Shown here piece by piece: positions 52,746 through 61,564 of a DNA stretch of 64,000 bases; the stretch's first letter is position 1; each line of letters opens with the position of its first letter. The notes under the pieces are model-generated. The model had not been told where the DNA came from. It worked only from the letters and a program-made list of their open reading frames with translations, and did no database searches. A program made the position numbers and the translations under genes. The stretch lies in the NCBI GenBank assembly GCA_027484575.1, contig JAIXSQ010000018.1, forward strand, positions 410,700 to 474,699, written 5' to 3'. This stretch comes from Comamonadaceae bacterium (GTDB taxonomy: Bacteria; Pseudomonadota; Gammaproteobacteria; Burkholderiales; Burkholderiaceae_C).

Positions 52746-53666
52746 ATGCACGCCAATGCCACACCTTCCGCCCAGGCCGCAAGCCAAGCGTGGCGCGCCG
52801 GCCACGGGATTCACACCCCGTTGCGTCCCGCTGGTGCCAATGACGCGAACGGGCCACGTCGAATCGCAACCAACGTGACGATTTCCAACGGGCTGCCGGC
52901 GGAGATGGATGCCGCGCGTTACCTGCAGATCGCCGGCCAGGGGGCGACGCTGCGCACCCATGCGGACCTGTGGCGCTGGCTGCAGGGCGACGTGCAGCAG
53001 TGGCTGCCGCACGACGTGCTGCTGGTGGGCTGGGGCGACTTCCGCGGCGGCGACGTGCAGTTCGACGTGGTCTCCAGCATCCCGGGCCTGCGCACCCACC
53101 AGTGCAGCCAGCAGCGCATCGCGCCGCTGGTGGCCTATTTCCGCGACTGCTGGATCGCGGCGCAGCAGCAGCCCTGCGAGCTGGACATCGGCGGCGTGGG
53201 CCAGCTGCTGGGCGAGGCGGGACAGGGCTGGGCGCCGGCGCCCGGCGTGCCCGGCATGCACTCGGCGCTGGTGCACGGCATCGGCGACAGCCGCTTCGGC
53301 GGCGAGCGCATCTTCGCGGCGCTGTCGGGCCGCCGCGCGCAGCCCGGCGGTGCCGGCGCGCTCAAGCTGCTGGTGCCCTTCGTGGACTCGGCGCTGCGCC
53401 GCATGCCCCCGGCGCCGGTGCGCCAGCCCGGCGCCGAGCGCAGCCAGGTCGAGCAGATGGTGGTGCGGCTGGCCCAGCTGTCCGAGCGCGAGCGCCAGAT
53501 CATGGTGTGGGTGGCGATGGGCAAGACCAATCCCGAGATCGGCTGCATCCTGCACATCAGCGAGTTCACGGTGAAGAACCACATGAAGAGCATCTTCAGC
53601 AAGCTGGACGTGAGCAACCGCGCCCAGGCCGTGGCCAAGCTGACCCGCATCGCGGCGTATGCCTGA
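52746..53666 (+). CDS. epsA: LuxR-type transcriptional regulator EpsA (exopolysaccharide cluster)
   Basis: A 306-aa regulator. The last 62 residues (from about 245) are a textbook LuxR/GerE helix-turn-helix: LSERERQIMVWVAMGKTNPE, then ISEFTVKNHMKSIFSKLDVSNRAQAV. The N-terminal domain (about 50-220) contains no receiver or PAS signature and matches the regulator EpsA associated with exosortase-B polysaccharide clusters. The first 50 residues are low in conservation, so the start could be further downstream. It directly precedes, and nearly touches, the priming glycosyltransferase gene. Confidence 0.87.
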   Translation: MHANATPSAQAASQAWRAGHGIHTPLRPAGANDANGPRRIATNVTISNGLPAEMDAARYLQIAGQGATLRTHADLWRWLQGDVQQWLPHDVLLVGWGDFRGGDVQFDVVSSIPGLRTHQCSQQRIAPLVAYFRDCWIAAQQQPCELDIGGVGQLLGEAGQGWAPAPGVPGMHSALVHGIGDSRFGGERIFAALSGRRAQPGGAGALKLLVPFVDSALRRMPPAPVRQPGAERSQVEQMVVRLAQLSERERQIMVWVAMGKTNPEIGCILHISEFTVKNHMKSIFSKLDVSNRAQAVAKLTRIAAYA

Positions 53667-53676
53667 GGGCGAGCGG

Positions 53677-55125
53677 ATGGCTGCCGACGCGTCCACCACC
53701 GCCGCGCAGGCCGCCCGGGCCAGCGCCGTGCCTGCGCCGCCCCCGGTGCTGCCGGGGCCGGCCGTCTTCAGCCACAGCCGCCTGCTGCGCGCGGTCGAGG
53801 CCTTCGTCGAGCCGCTGGCCACCGTGCTGTCGCTGTGGGCGCTGGTGTGGCTGCTCGAGGGCGCCCTCACGCCGCGCTGGCTGGTGGTGTCCATCATCAC
53901 GTTCGCGCTCGCGTACCCGGGCCGGCCGCAACTGCGCGCCTCGGTGCCGCGGGTCGTGCTCGACACCCTGCTGGCCTGGGCCTGGACCTGCGGCCTGCTG
54001 TTCGCCATGGGCTATGCCACGGGGCAGCTGGAGCTGTTCCCGCGCGAGGTGGCGATGCACTGGCTGTGGGCCGCGCCCTGCGCGCAGCTCGCGGCGCACT
54101 GGGCGCTGCGCCAGGTGGCGCCCGCGCTGGTGCGGCTGCAGGGGCCGCCGCTGCGCGCGGTGGTCGTTGGCATGAACGAGCAGGGCGGCTCGCTGGCCGA
54201 CCGGCTGGCCGCCACGCACGAGACCGGCGTGGAGCTGGTGGGCTTCTTCGACGACCGCACGCCCGACCGCATCCACGGCCGTGGCCGCCACCGCATGCTG
54301 GGACGCATCCAGGAGATCGCCGCCTACGTCAAGCAGCACCACGTGCAGCTGGTGTACCTGTCGCTGCCGATGGCCTCGCAGCCGCGCATCAAGCAGCTGC
54401 TGGACGCGCTCAAGGACACGACGGCCTCGGTGTACTTCGTGCCCGACATGTTCGTCACCGACCTGATCCAGGGCCGCACCGACACGATCTGCGGGCTGCC
54501 GGTGATCTCGGTGGTGGAGACGCCCTTCCGCGGTCCCGATGCGCTGGTCAAACGCGCCAGCGACATCGTGCTGTCTGTTGCAATCCTGCTACTGCTGGCG
54601 CCCTTCATGTTGGCCATCGCGGCGGCCATCAAGATGAGCTCGCCGGGGCCCGTGATCTTCCGCCAGCGGCGCTACGGCGTCTGGGGCCAGGAGATCATCG
54701 TCTACAAGTTCCGCACGATGACCGTGACCGAGGACGGCGCGGTGGTCACGCAGGCGCGCCGCGACGACGACCGCGTCACCCCGCTGGGCCGCGTCCTGCG
54801 GAGGACCTCCATGGATGAGTTGCCGCAGTTCATCAACGTGCTGCAGGGACGGATGAGCATCGTCGGGCCGCGTCCGCACGCGGTCGCGCACAACGAGTTC
54901 TACCGGCCGCTCATCAAGAACTACATGCTGCGGCACAAGGTCAAGCCGGGCATCACGGGCTGGGCCCAGGTCAACGGCTTCCGCGGCGAGACCGACTCGC
55001 TCGAGAAGATGGAAGGACGGGTTCGCTGCGACCTGGACTATCTGAGAAACTGGTCCTTGCGTCTGGATCTCTGGATCATCTGGAGAACCATCCGCCTGGT
55101 GTTCAAGGACGGAGCGGCTTATTGA
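53677..55125 (+). CDS. epsB: Undecaprenyl-phosphate glucose phosphotransferase (EpsB/WcaJ-type)
   Basis: About 482 aa. Transfers a sugar-1-phosphate to undecaprenyl phosphate to start the repeat unit. N-terminal hydrophobic segments (about 40-140), a nucleotide-binding-like central domain (about 160-260), and the C-terminal bacterial sugar transferase domain (PF02397) from KRASDIVLSVAILLLLAP through SSPGPVIFRQRRYG, YKFRTM, DELPQFINVLQGRMSIVGPRP and ITGWAQVNGFRGETD. ATG at 53677 has GAGG before it; an upstream ATG at 53659 overlapping epsA is an alternative (488 aa). Confidence 0.92.
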   Translation: MAADASTTAAQAARASAVPAPPPVLPGPAVFSHSRLLRAVEAFVEPLATVLSLWALVWLLEGALTPRWLVVSIITFALAYPGRPQLRASVPRVVLDTLLAWAWTCGLLFAMGYATGQLELFPREVAMHWLWAAPCAQLAAHWALRQVAPALVRLQGPPLRAVVVGMNEQGGSLADRLAATHETGVELVGFFDDRTPDRIHGRGRHRMLGRIQEIAAYVKQHHVQLVYLSLPMASQPRIKQLLDALKDTTASVYFVPDMFVTDLIQGRTDTICGLPVISVVETPFRGPDALVKRASDIVLSVAILLLLAPFMLAIAAAIKMSSPGPVIFRQRRYGVWGQEIIVYKFRTMTVTEDGAVVTQARRDDDRVTPLGRVLRRTSMDELPQFINVLQGRMSIVGPRPHAVAHNEFYRPLIKNYMLRHKVKPGITGWAQVNGFRGETDSLEKMEGRVRCDLDYLRNWSLRLDLWIIWRTIRLVFKDGAAY

Positions 55126-55225
55126 GCACTGGTCACAACGAGCCATTGCCCGCTTCCTGTCCCCCGGCAACCATGCTGCGATCCACGCAGCAGAGCAAGC
55201 CGGCGTCCAAGCAAGAGTGAACACC

Positions 55226-56545
55226 ATGAAGAAACGCACCCTCCGGCCCCTCGTCCTCGGCGCAGCCTGCCTGCTGCCCGCGGCGGCCCTGCATGCCCAG
55301 ACCGCGGGGCAGTCGCCCCAGCCCGGCCAGCTCGCCGTGCAGCCCACGGCCGAGCCGGTGGGCCAGTACATGGGCCAGTCCATGGGCATCTCGGCGATCG
55401 TGCCCGTGTCGCCCGCGCAGTCGATCTCGCAGCCGTTCCCGCCCGTCAGCGCCTACCCCGACGAGGGCGAGCCGCTGGGCCTGCGCCTGCGCGCCCGCGG
55501 CGGCGTCGAGCGTGACAGCAACGTGCTGCGCACCGCCACCGGCGAGCAGTCGGACACCATCACCAGCCTGGGCCTGGGCCTGCGCTACAACCAGCGCTTC
55601 GGCCAGCAGCGCGTCGTGATCGACGCCGAGGCCGCGCGCTTCGACTTCGACAAGCTGGGCCTGGACTACACCACGCTCAACTACGCCGGTGCGCTGTACT
55701 GGCGCCTGGGCAGCCGCTGGGAAGGCGTGGCCAGCGCCGACCGCCGGCAGTTCCGCGACGTCACCACCAACGTCGGTGGCATCGTCAACCGCCGCACCGA
55801 GCGCAACGAGGTCATCGAGGCCAACTACCGCCTGGGCGCGTCGCTGCGCCTGATCGCCGGCGCGCTGAACTCGCAGGTGGACAACACCACCATCAACGCC
55901 TGGGACGGCAGCCCGCAGGTCTCCAGCATCCGCCTGGGCGCGGGCTACGAGTCGGGCACCGGCTCCAGCCTCGTGGCGCGCTACCGCCACGGCGACGGCG
56001 AGTACCGCAACACCGCCGCCGGCAGCGACTTCAAGGAGCGCGAGGCCGAGCTGCTGGCGCGCTGGGTCGTCGGTCCCAAGACGACGGTCAACGGCCGCAT
56101 CGGCCGCCTGGAGCGCGAGCACACCGGCGCCGCCGTCACCCGCGACTTCAGCGGCACGGTCGGCGGCATCAACGCCACCTGGGACGCGACCGCCAAGACC
56201 CGCCTGCTGGTGGGCTGGCAGCGCGACCTGGGCGCCTACCTGCTGGGCACCGGTGGCTACCAGCGCAGCGAGCGCTTCTATGTCGCGCCGGTGTGGCGCA
56301 TCACGACGCAGACCGCGCTGAGCGCGCGCTACGAGCGTGACCGCCGCACCTGGGAGAACGTCACGGGCAGCACCGACGCCGGCCGCGCCGACACGTTCAA
56401 CGTGCTCGCGCTCGGCGTCGACTGGCAACCGCGCCGCAATGTGGGCGTGGGCCTGCAATACCGCACCGAGGAGCGCGATTCCAGCGCCGCCGGTGCCAAT
56501 TTCCGCGCCAACGTGCTCGGGTTGTCGGTCCGCCTGACGATCTGA
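55226..56545 (+). CDS. epsL: Exopolysaccharide outer-membrane beta-barrel protein EpsL
   Basis: A 439-aa outer-membrane protein with a clean signal peptide (about 1-24, ending ALHAQ). The rest is alternating beta structure with Tyr/Arg-rich strands, such as GGVERDSNVLRTATGEQSDT, LRYNQRFGQQRVVIDAEAAR, and the last strand VLGLSVRLTI that ends in the hydrophobic C-terminus typical of barrels. This matches EpsL of exosortase-B type clusters, thought to export or anchor the polymer. ATG at 55226 is preferred to a GTG at 55217. Confidence 0.85.
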   Translation: MKKRTLRPLVLGAACLLPAAALHAQTAGQSPQPGQLAVQPTAEPVGQYMGQSMGISAIVPVSPAQSISQPFPPVSAYPDEGEPLGLRLRARGGVERDSNVLRTATGEQSDTITSLGLGLRYNQRFGQQRVVIDAEAARFDFDKLGLDYTTLNYAGALYWRLGSRWEGVASADRRQFRDVTTNVGGIVNRRTERNEVIEANYRLGASLRLIAGALNSQVDNTTINAWDGSPQVSSIRLGAGYESGTGSSLVARYRHGDGEYRNTAAGSDFKEREAELLARWVVGPKTTVNGRIGRLEREHTGAAVTRDFSGTVGGINATWDATAKTRLLVGWQRDLGAYLLGTGGYQRSERFYVAPVWRITTQTALSARYERDRRTWENVTGSTDAGRADTFNVLALGVDWQPRRNVGVGLQYRTEERDSSAAGANFRANVLGLSVRLTI

Positions 56546-56606
56546 CGCGCGCGCGGCGGGCCGGCGCGCCGCGCCGGTCCGCAAGCACGAAGGGAGAGCA
56601 GTTCAA

Positions 56607-57473
56607 ATGACAAGCGTGTTTCGATGGGTGGGATGGCTGGTGCTGGCGATGGCGGCGTCCGTCGCGATGGCACAGCCGCAGCAGGCCGCCGTGCAACCGG
56701 GCGGTGCCAACGGCAACGGCAAGGGCGGCGGCAACGGCGCGCCGTCGGCCGACTACCAGCTCGGTCCGGGCGACCAGATCCGGGTGCAGGTGTTCCAGAA
56801 CCCCGACCTGACCGTCGAGGCCCGCGTCTCCGAGCAGGGCACGATCAGCTATCCGCTGGTCGGGGCCGTGCAGCTCGGGGGCCTGACGATCAACCAGGCC
56901 GAAGGCCGCATCGCCGGCGCGCTGCGACAGGGCCAGTACCTGCGGCAGCCGCAGGTCAACATCGTGCTGCTGCAGGTGCGCGGCAACCAGGTGGCGGTGC
57001 TCGGGCAGGTGCAGCGGCCGGGCCGCTTCCCGCTGGAGACCAACACCGTGCGCGTGAGCGACATGCTGGCCGCGGCCGGCGGCGTCACGCCCATGGGCGA
57101 CGACACGCTGATCGTCACCGGCACCCGCAACGGGCAGCCGTTCCGGCGCGAGATCGACATCCCGGGGCTGTTCCTGAACAAGCGCGGCGAGCAGGACATC
57201 CTGGTCTCGGGCGGCGACAGCATCTTCGTGAACAAGGCGGCGGTCTACTACATCTACGGCGAGGCGCAGCGTCCCGGCCCCTACCGGATCGAACGCGGCA
57301 TGACGGTGCAGCAGGCGCTGGCCCAGGGCGGCGGACCGACCCCGCGCGGCAGCCTGAACCGCCTGAAGCTGACCCGCACCACGCCCGACGGCAAGACCGT
57401 CGAAGCCGACGCCAAGCTCACCGACCAGGTGCTGCCGGGCGACGTGATCTTCGTGCGCGAGAGCCTGTTCTGA
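56607..57473 (+). CDS. epsE: Polysaccharide export protein EpsE (Wza-like)
   Basis: A 288-aa exported protein: signal peptide (about 1-23), Poly_export domain (about 50-130, YQLGPGDQIRVQVFQNPDL then VSEQGTISYPLVGAVQLGG) and SLBB domains (about 135-280). No lipobox cysteine follows the signal, unlike classical Wza. It forms the periplasmic and outer-membrane export channel and is expected to work with the EpsF co-polymerase. AAGGGAGAG precedes the ATG. Confidence 0.9.
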   Translation: MTSVFRWVGWLVLAMAASVAMAQPQQAAVQPGGANGNGKGGGNGAPSADYQLGPGDQIRVQVFQNPDLTVEARVSEQGTISYPLVGAVQLGGLTINQAEGRIAGALRQGQYLRQPQVNIVLLQVRGNQVAVLGQVQRPGRFPLETNTVRVSDMLAAAGGVTPMGDDTLIVTGTRNGQPFRREIDIPGLFLNKRGEQDILVSGGDSIFVNKAAVYYIYGEAQRPGPYRIERGMTVQQALAQGGGPTPRGSLNRLKLTRTTPDGKTVEADAKLTDQVLPGDVIFVRESLF

Positions 57474-57505
57474 ACCGACGCCTTCCCGAAAGAGATTCCC
57501 GCGCC

Positions 57506-58909
57506 ATGAACCTCCACCAGTTCCTGTCCATCCTGCGCGCCCGGCGCACGCTGGCCCTGGCCATCTTCGGCCTCACGCTCGGCCTGGCCCTGGCCTGGAC
57601 GCTGCTCAAGCCGAGCCACTACACCGCGCGCGCGCCGATCCTGGTCGACGTGCGCAACCAGGATCCCCTGGCCTCGCCCAACTGGCAGAACATCGTGCCG
57701 GCCGCGATCATGGCCACGCAGATGGACATCGCCCGCAGCGACCGCGTCGCGCAGAAGGTGGTGCAGGCGCTGGCGCTGGACCAGGACCCGGCCGCCCGCG
57801 ACGACTGGCAGAAGGCCACCGGCGGCAAGGGCAACCTGCAGCAGTGGCTGGCCTCCGACCTGCAGGCCAACCTCGAGGTCAAGCCCGCGCGCGAGAGCAA
57901 CATCATCCAGATCGCCTACACCGCCAAGTCGCCGGAGCAGGCGGCCAAGGTGGCCAACGCGTTCGCGCAGGCCTACCTGGACGTGGCGCTGGACATCAAG
58001 ACCGATCCCGCCAAGAAGTACGCCAGCTGGTTCGACGAGCAGCTGGGCTTCGCCCGCCAGCGGCTGGAGGACGCGCAGGGCCGCCTGACGGCCTACCAGC
58101 AGCGCACCGGCGTGATCAGCGCCGACGGCGTGGACATGGAGACGCAGCGGCTCAACGAGCTGTCCTCGCAGCTGACCACCGTGCAGGCCCAGCTGACCGA
58201 GGTGGCCAACAAGCGTGGCGCCGGCGCCGGCGTGGCCGACGTGATGGCCAGCCCGCTGATCAACGGCCTGAAGGCCGACATCGCCCGCCAGGAGGCGCGC
58301 ATCCAGGAGGCCAGCGCCAACCTGGGCCCGCGCCATCCGCAGATGGTGCGCATGCAGGACGAACTGGCCGCGATGCAGTCGCGCCTGCGCGCCGAGACCG
58401 GCAGCATCGGCAGCTCGATCAACACCGCCTACGAAGTGGCCCGCGCCCGCGAGCGCGAGCTGTCGGCCGCGGTCAACGCGCAGCGCGGCCGGGTGATGCA
58501 GTTCAACCGCTTCCGCGACGAGCTGTCGGTGCTGCGCAAGGACGTCGACACCGCGCAGCGTGCCTTCGAGCAGCTGTCCGAGCGGGCCAGCAACTCCAAG
58601 CTGCAGGCCCTGACCACGCAGACCAACGTGCAGCGCCTGGCCACGGCCATCGAGCCGCTGGAGGCCAAGGGCCCGGGCCTGAAGGCGGCGCTGGCGATCG
58701 CCGGCTTCGCGGGCCTGCTGCTGTCCATCGTGGGCGCCCTGCTGCTGGAGCTGGTCAACCGCCGCGTGCGCTCGGTCGACGACCTGGCCCAGGCCAGCGG
58801 CCTGCCCATCCTGGCCACGCTGCCGGCGCACGGCGGCAAGGCGGCGATGGCCCTGCTGGGCAACACCCCGGCGCGCCCGGCGCTGTCGTACCGCGGGAGC
58901 GCGGCATGA
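57506..58909 (+). CDS. epsF: Chain-length determinant protein EpsF (Wzz-type co-polymerase)
   Basis: A 467-aa inner-membrane protein. Two membrane helices flank a large periplasmic coiled coil: TM1 about 16-37 (LALAIFGLTLGLALAWTLL) and TM2 about 392-412 (AALAIAGFAGLLLSIVGALLLE). The N-terminal Wzz domain has HYTARAPILVDVRNQDPL and the coiled-coil region (about 150-350) includes the GNVR-like segment. It lacks its own kinase domain, which is in EpsG downstream. The ATG is weakly supported by its ribosome-binding site but matches the family start. Confidence 0.9.
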   Translation: MNLHQFLSILRARRTLALAIFGLTLGLALAWTLLKPSHYTARAPILVDVRNQDPLASPNWQNIVPAAIMATQMDIARSDRVAQKVVQALALDQDPAARDDWQKATGGKGNLQQWLASDLQANLEVKPARESNIIQIAYTAKSPEQAAKVANAFAQAYLDVALDIKTDPAKKYASWFDEQLGFARQRLEDAQGRLTAYQQRTGVISADGVDMETQRLNELSSQLTTVQAQLTEVANKRGAGAGVADVMASPLINGLKADIARQEARIQEASANLGPRHPQMVRMQDELAAMQSRLRAETGSIGSSINTAYEVARARERELSAAVNAQRGRVMQFNRFRDELSVLRKDVDTAQRAFEQLSERASNSKLQALTTQTNVQRLATAIEPLEAKGPGLKAALAIAGFAGLLLSIVGALLLELVNRRVRSVDDLAQASGLPILATLPAHGGKAAMALLGNTPARPALSYRGSAA

Positions 58910-58964
58910 GCACGCCGGGCCGCTCCCAGTGCGAAGACCGCAGCGCGCAGCGCGGAGGTGTCCA

Positions 58965-59864
58965 ATGAACTCGCAGATCCTTCCCCTGCACCGCGACCTC
59001 GACATCGTCGGCCCGGCGCGCGAGCCCGCGCTGCCCATCGGCGCCATCCTGGTGGACGCCGGGCGCCTGTCCAGCGACGAGGCCGAGCGCATCCACGACT
59101 ACCAGCAGAAGGTGGGCCTGCCCTTCGGCGAGGCGGGCATCTCCATGGGCCTGCTGACCGACGAGGACGTGCGCCAGGCGCTGGCGCGCCAGTTCGGCCA
59201 CGCCAGCCTGTCGCCCGACGCGGGCCTGGGCCAGGACCTGGTGGCCGCCTACGAGCCCGACAGCCCGGCGGTCGAGCACCTGCGCGGCCTGCGCGCCCAG
59301 CTGATGCTGCGCTGGTTCGACAACGACGCGCAGCACGCGGCGCTGGCCATCGTCAGCCCCGGCCACGGCGAGGGCCGCAGCTACATCACCGCCAACCTCG
59401 CGGTGCTGTTCTCGCAGATGGGCAAGCGCACGCTGGTGATCGACGCCGACCTGCGCCGCCCGCGCCAGCACCGCATCTTCGGGCTGGCCGGCAAGGTGGG
59501 CCTGTCGTCGGTGCTGGCCGGCCGCGCCGGCGCCGAGGCGATCTGCGAGATCCGGCAGCTGCCCGGCCTGCACGTGCTGCCGGCCGGCGTGCTGCCGCCC
59601 AACCCGCAGGAGCTGCTGGCCCGCCCGGGCTTCCAGCGCCTGGTGCAGTCGCTGCACGGCGCCTACGAGGTGATCCTGGTCGACACGCCGCCCGCCGGCG
59701 CCTGGGCCGATGCCGGCACCGTGGCCGCGCGCGCCGGCGCCGCGCTGATGGTCACCTGCCGCGACCGCAGCTCGATGCCGCGCGTGGTCAAGCTGTCCGA
59801 GGACCTGCGCGAGTTCGGCGTGGCCGTGGTCGGCGCGGTGCTCAACGGCGCCGGCGCCGACTGA
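58965..59864 (+). CDS. epsG: EpsG, BY-kinase/ParA-type chain-length partner
   Basis: A 299-aa cytoplasmic protein. Residues about 24-80 resemble the MshE N-terminal domain (IGAILVDAGRLSSDEAERIH, GISMGLLTDEDVRQALARQFG). Residues about 105-290 are a P-loop BY-kinase fold: A loop GHGEGRSYITAN, with Arg138 in place of the usual lysine; Walker A' LVIDADLRRPRQH; and Walker B VILVDTPPAG. No C-terminal tyrosine cluster is visible. Kinase activity is therefore uncertain. ATG follows GGAGG. It ends one base before the next start (TGATG). Confidence 0.82.
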   Translation: MNSQILPLHRDLDIVGPAREPALPIGAILVDAGRLSSDEAERIHDYQQKVGLPFGEAGISMGLLTDEDVRQALARQFGHASLSPDAGLGQDLVAAYEPDSPAVEHLRGLRAQLMLRWFDNDAQHAALAIVSPGHGEGRSYITANLAVLFSQMGKRTLVIDADLRRPRQHRIFGLAGKVGLSSVLAGRAGAEAICEIRQLPGLHVLPAGVLPPNPQELLARPGFQRLVQSLHGAYEVILVDTPPAGAWADAGTVAARAGAALMVTCRDRSSMPRVVKLSEDLREFGVAVVGAVLNGAGAD

Positions 59865-60589
59865 TGGCCGCGCGGCCCGACCCCGGGTGGGCCGCGCGCT
59901 GGCACCAGCTGCTGCGGGGCATGGCGCGCGTGCACACGCCGGCGGGCCGCGAGCAGCTGCTGCAGTGGCTGCTGGCCACCGAGCAGCCGCGCGTGCTGGC
60001 CTTCGCCGATGCGCCCGCGATGAACCTCGCGGCCCAGGACCGCGCCTTCTTCCACCAGCTGGCCGAGGCCGACGTGGTGGTGCGCGAGGGCGCGGCCGTG
60101 GGGCTGCTGATGCGGCTGCTCAACCAGGCGCCCGGCCAGGACCTGCGCGCCGCGCAGTTCGTGCCGCGGTTGCTCGCCGCCGCCGACGGCAGCCCGATCG
60201 CGCTGTTCGGCAGCACGGCCCCGTGGCTGGCCGGCGCGCAGCGCCGGCTGGCCCGCGAGGTCGCGCCGCGCAGCCGCGTGGTGGCGGCCGACGGCGCGAG
60301 CGACCTCACCGCATACCTGCGCATCGCGGCCCGCGCGCAGCCGCGGCTGATCGTGCTGGGCCTGGATCCGCCGCGCCAGCTGGAGGTCGCCATCGCCCTG
60401 CGCAATGCGCTGGGCCGACCCTGCCTGATCGTGTGCGGTGGCGCGGTCCTCGACCGGCTGGGCGGCCGGCCGGCGCATGCGGCGGGCCGGTCGCGGCCCC
60501 ACGGCCTGCGGGGCTTGCTGCGCTTCCTGGGCCGGGCGCTGCGCGTGGCCGCCGGCTCGCTGCGGGCGCGCGGCACGGCGGCGGCCTGA
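59864..60589 (+). CDS. WecG/TagA/CpsF (GT26) family-like protein, divergent
   Basis: A 241-aa protein. The central part matches GT26 glycosyltransferases: SPIALFGSTAPWLAGAQRRLA, VVAADGASDLTAYLRIAARAQPRLIVLGLDPPRQ and LIVCGGAVLDRLGG. However, the usual PDG catalytic segment reads REG here, and the RAP/EWLYRL C-terminal region is replaced by an Arg/Gly-rich tail. It may be a low-activity or regulatory paralogue. The ATG overlaps the epsG TGA. Placement where epsH (exosortase) usually sits is notable. Confidence 0.65.
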   Translation: MAARPDPGWAARWHQLLRGMARVHTPAGREQLLQWLLATEQPRVLAFADAPAMNLAAQDRAFFHQLAEADVVVREGAAVGLLMRLLNQAPGQDLRAAQFVPRLLAAADGSPIALFGSTAPWLAGAQRRLAREVAPRSRVVAADGASDLTAYLRIAARAQPRLIVLGLDPPRQLEVAIALRNALGRPCLIVCGGAVLDRLGGRPAHAAGRSRPHGLRGLLRFLGRALRVAAGSLRARGTAAA

Positions 60590-60789
60590 GCGGGCGGCCG
60601 CTGGCCGCCCGTCCGCCCTGCGCGACCGGCCGGCCGGGGGTGTTGCGCATCGGCATCGCCGGGGTGGCGCGCGGCTTGGCCGCCGTCGGCCGTCCCTGCG
60701 AAGATCCGGGTCTCGCGGGGTGGTCGGGCGCCGGTCAGGCCGGTGCGGCCATCCTTCGCGGGCCGAACAACAAGTGCAGGAGACCCCAC

Positions 60790-60966
60790 ATGCGCCACAG
60801 CACCTTCCAGGACAGCGTCTTCTCGGGATTCGCCTCGACCCTCAACGGGGTGGTGCAGGCCGCGCGGCGGCGGCGTCCCGGCCTGCTGGCCAGCCGGGCG
60901 TTCTGGATCGGCGGCCTGCTGTCGGCGGCGCTGTGGGCCGGCCTGGCCCTGCTGGTGGCCGGCTGA
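60790..60966 (+). CDS. Small single-pass membrane protein
   Basis: A 58-aa protein with one hydrophobic segment (about 36-56, AFWIGGLLSAALWAGLALLV) after an Arg-rich stretch (QAARRRRPG), giving a typical inside-positive topology. AGGAGA precedes the ATG. No family recognised. It is the last gene before a bidirectional terminator and the tRNA gene. Confidence 0.55.
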   Translation: MRHSTFQDSVFSGFASTLNGVVQAARRRRPGLLASRAFWIGGLLSAALWAGLALLVAG

Positions 60967-60990
60967 GCAGGCTGCGCGGCCAGCGGCCCC

Positions 60991-61109
<119 letters not shown>

Positions 61110-61209
61110 GAAGGCCGCGAGTATAGCAAGCCTTTGGCGGGCTCCCGCCGCCGCGCCGCGGGCCGTCAGCCTTCGTGCAGCCCCGCGGGTTTCGGCTGAG
61201 GCAGCGCCC

Positions 61210-61542
61210 ATGGCCGACCACCACCACGTCTACGTCGTCGCGCTCGATCCGCGCGTGTGGGAGCGGGCGCGCTTCCGGCGCGCCAATCCCCACTACGACC
61301 CGCAGGCGCCCGGCGCCCTGCCCATGGTCTACGTGGGCATGACGGGGCTCGATCCCGACCTGCGCTTCGACCGCCACAAGGCCGGCATCCAGGCCAACCG
61401 CTACGTGCAGGCCCACGGCCTGCGCTTGCTGCCGCACCTGTACGAGGCGCTCAACCCCATGCCGTATGCCGCGGCGCAGGCGATGGAGGTCGAGCTCGCG
61501 ATCCGGCTGCGCGCGGCCGGCTACGCGGTCTGGCAGGGCTGA
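61210..61542 (+). CDS. GIY-YIG-like small protein
   Basis: A 110-aa protein. HVYVVALD (about 6-13) and VYVGMTG (40-46) correspond to the GIY and YIG strands, but separated by an unusually long loop of about 27 residues. DLRFDRHKAG follows with an Arg, and a conserved-looking MEVELAIRLRAAGYAVWQ holds Glu93. This fits the GIY-YIG nuclease fold in rough outline. Whether it is a real nuclease is uncertain. It starts 100 bases past the tRNA-Gly gene, divergent from it. Confidence 0.6.
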   Translation: MADHHHVYVVALDPRVWERARFRRANPHYDPQAPGALPMVYVGMTGLDPDLRFDRHKAGIQANRYVQAHGLRLLPHLYEALNPMPYAAAQAMEVELAIRLRAAGYAVWQG

Positions 61543-61564
61543 GGCGGCGCCCCGGGCGGGCGGG

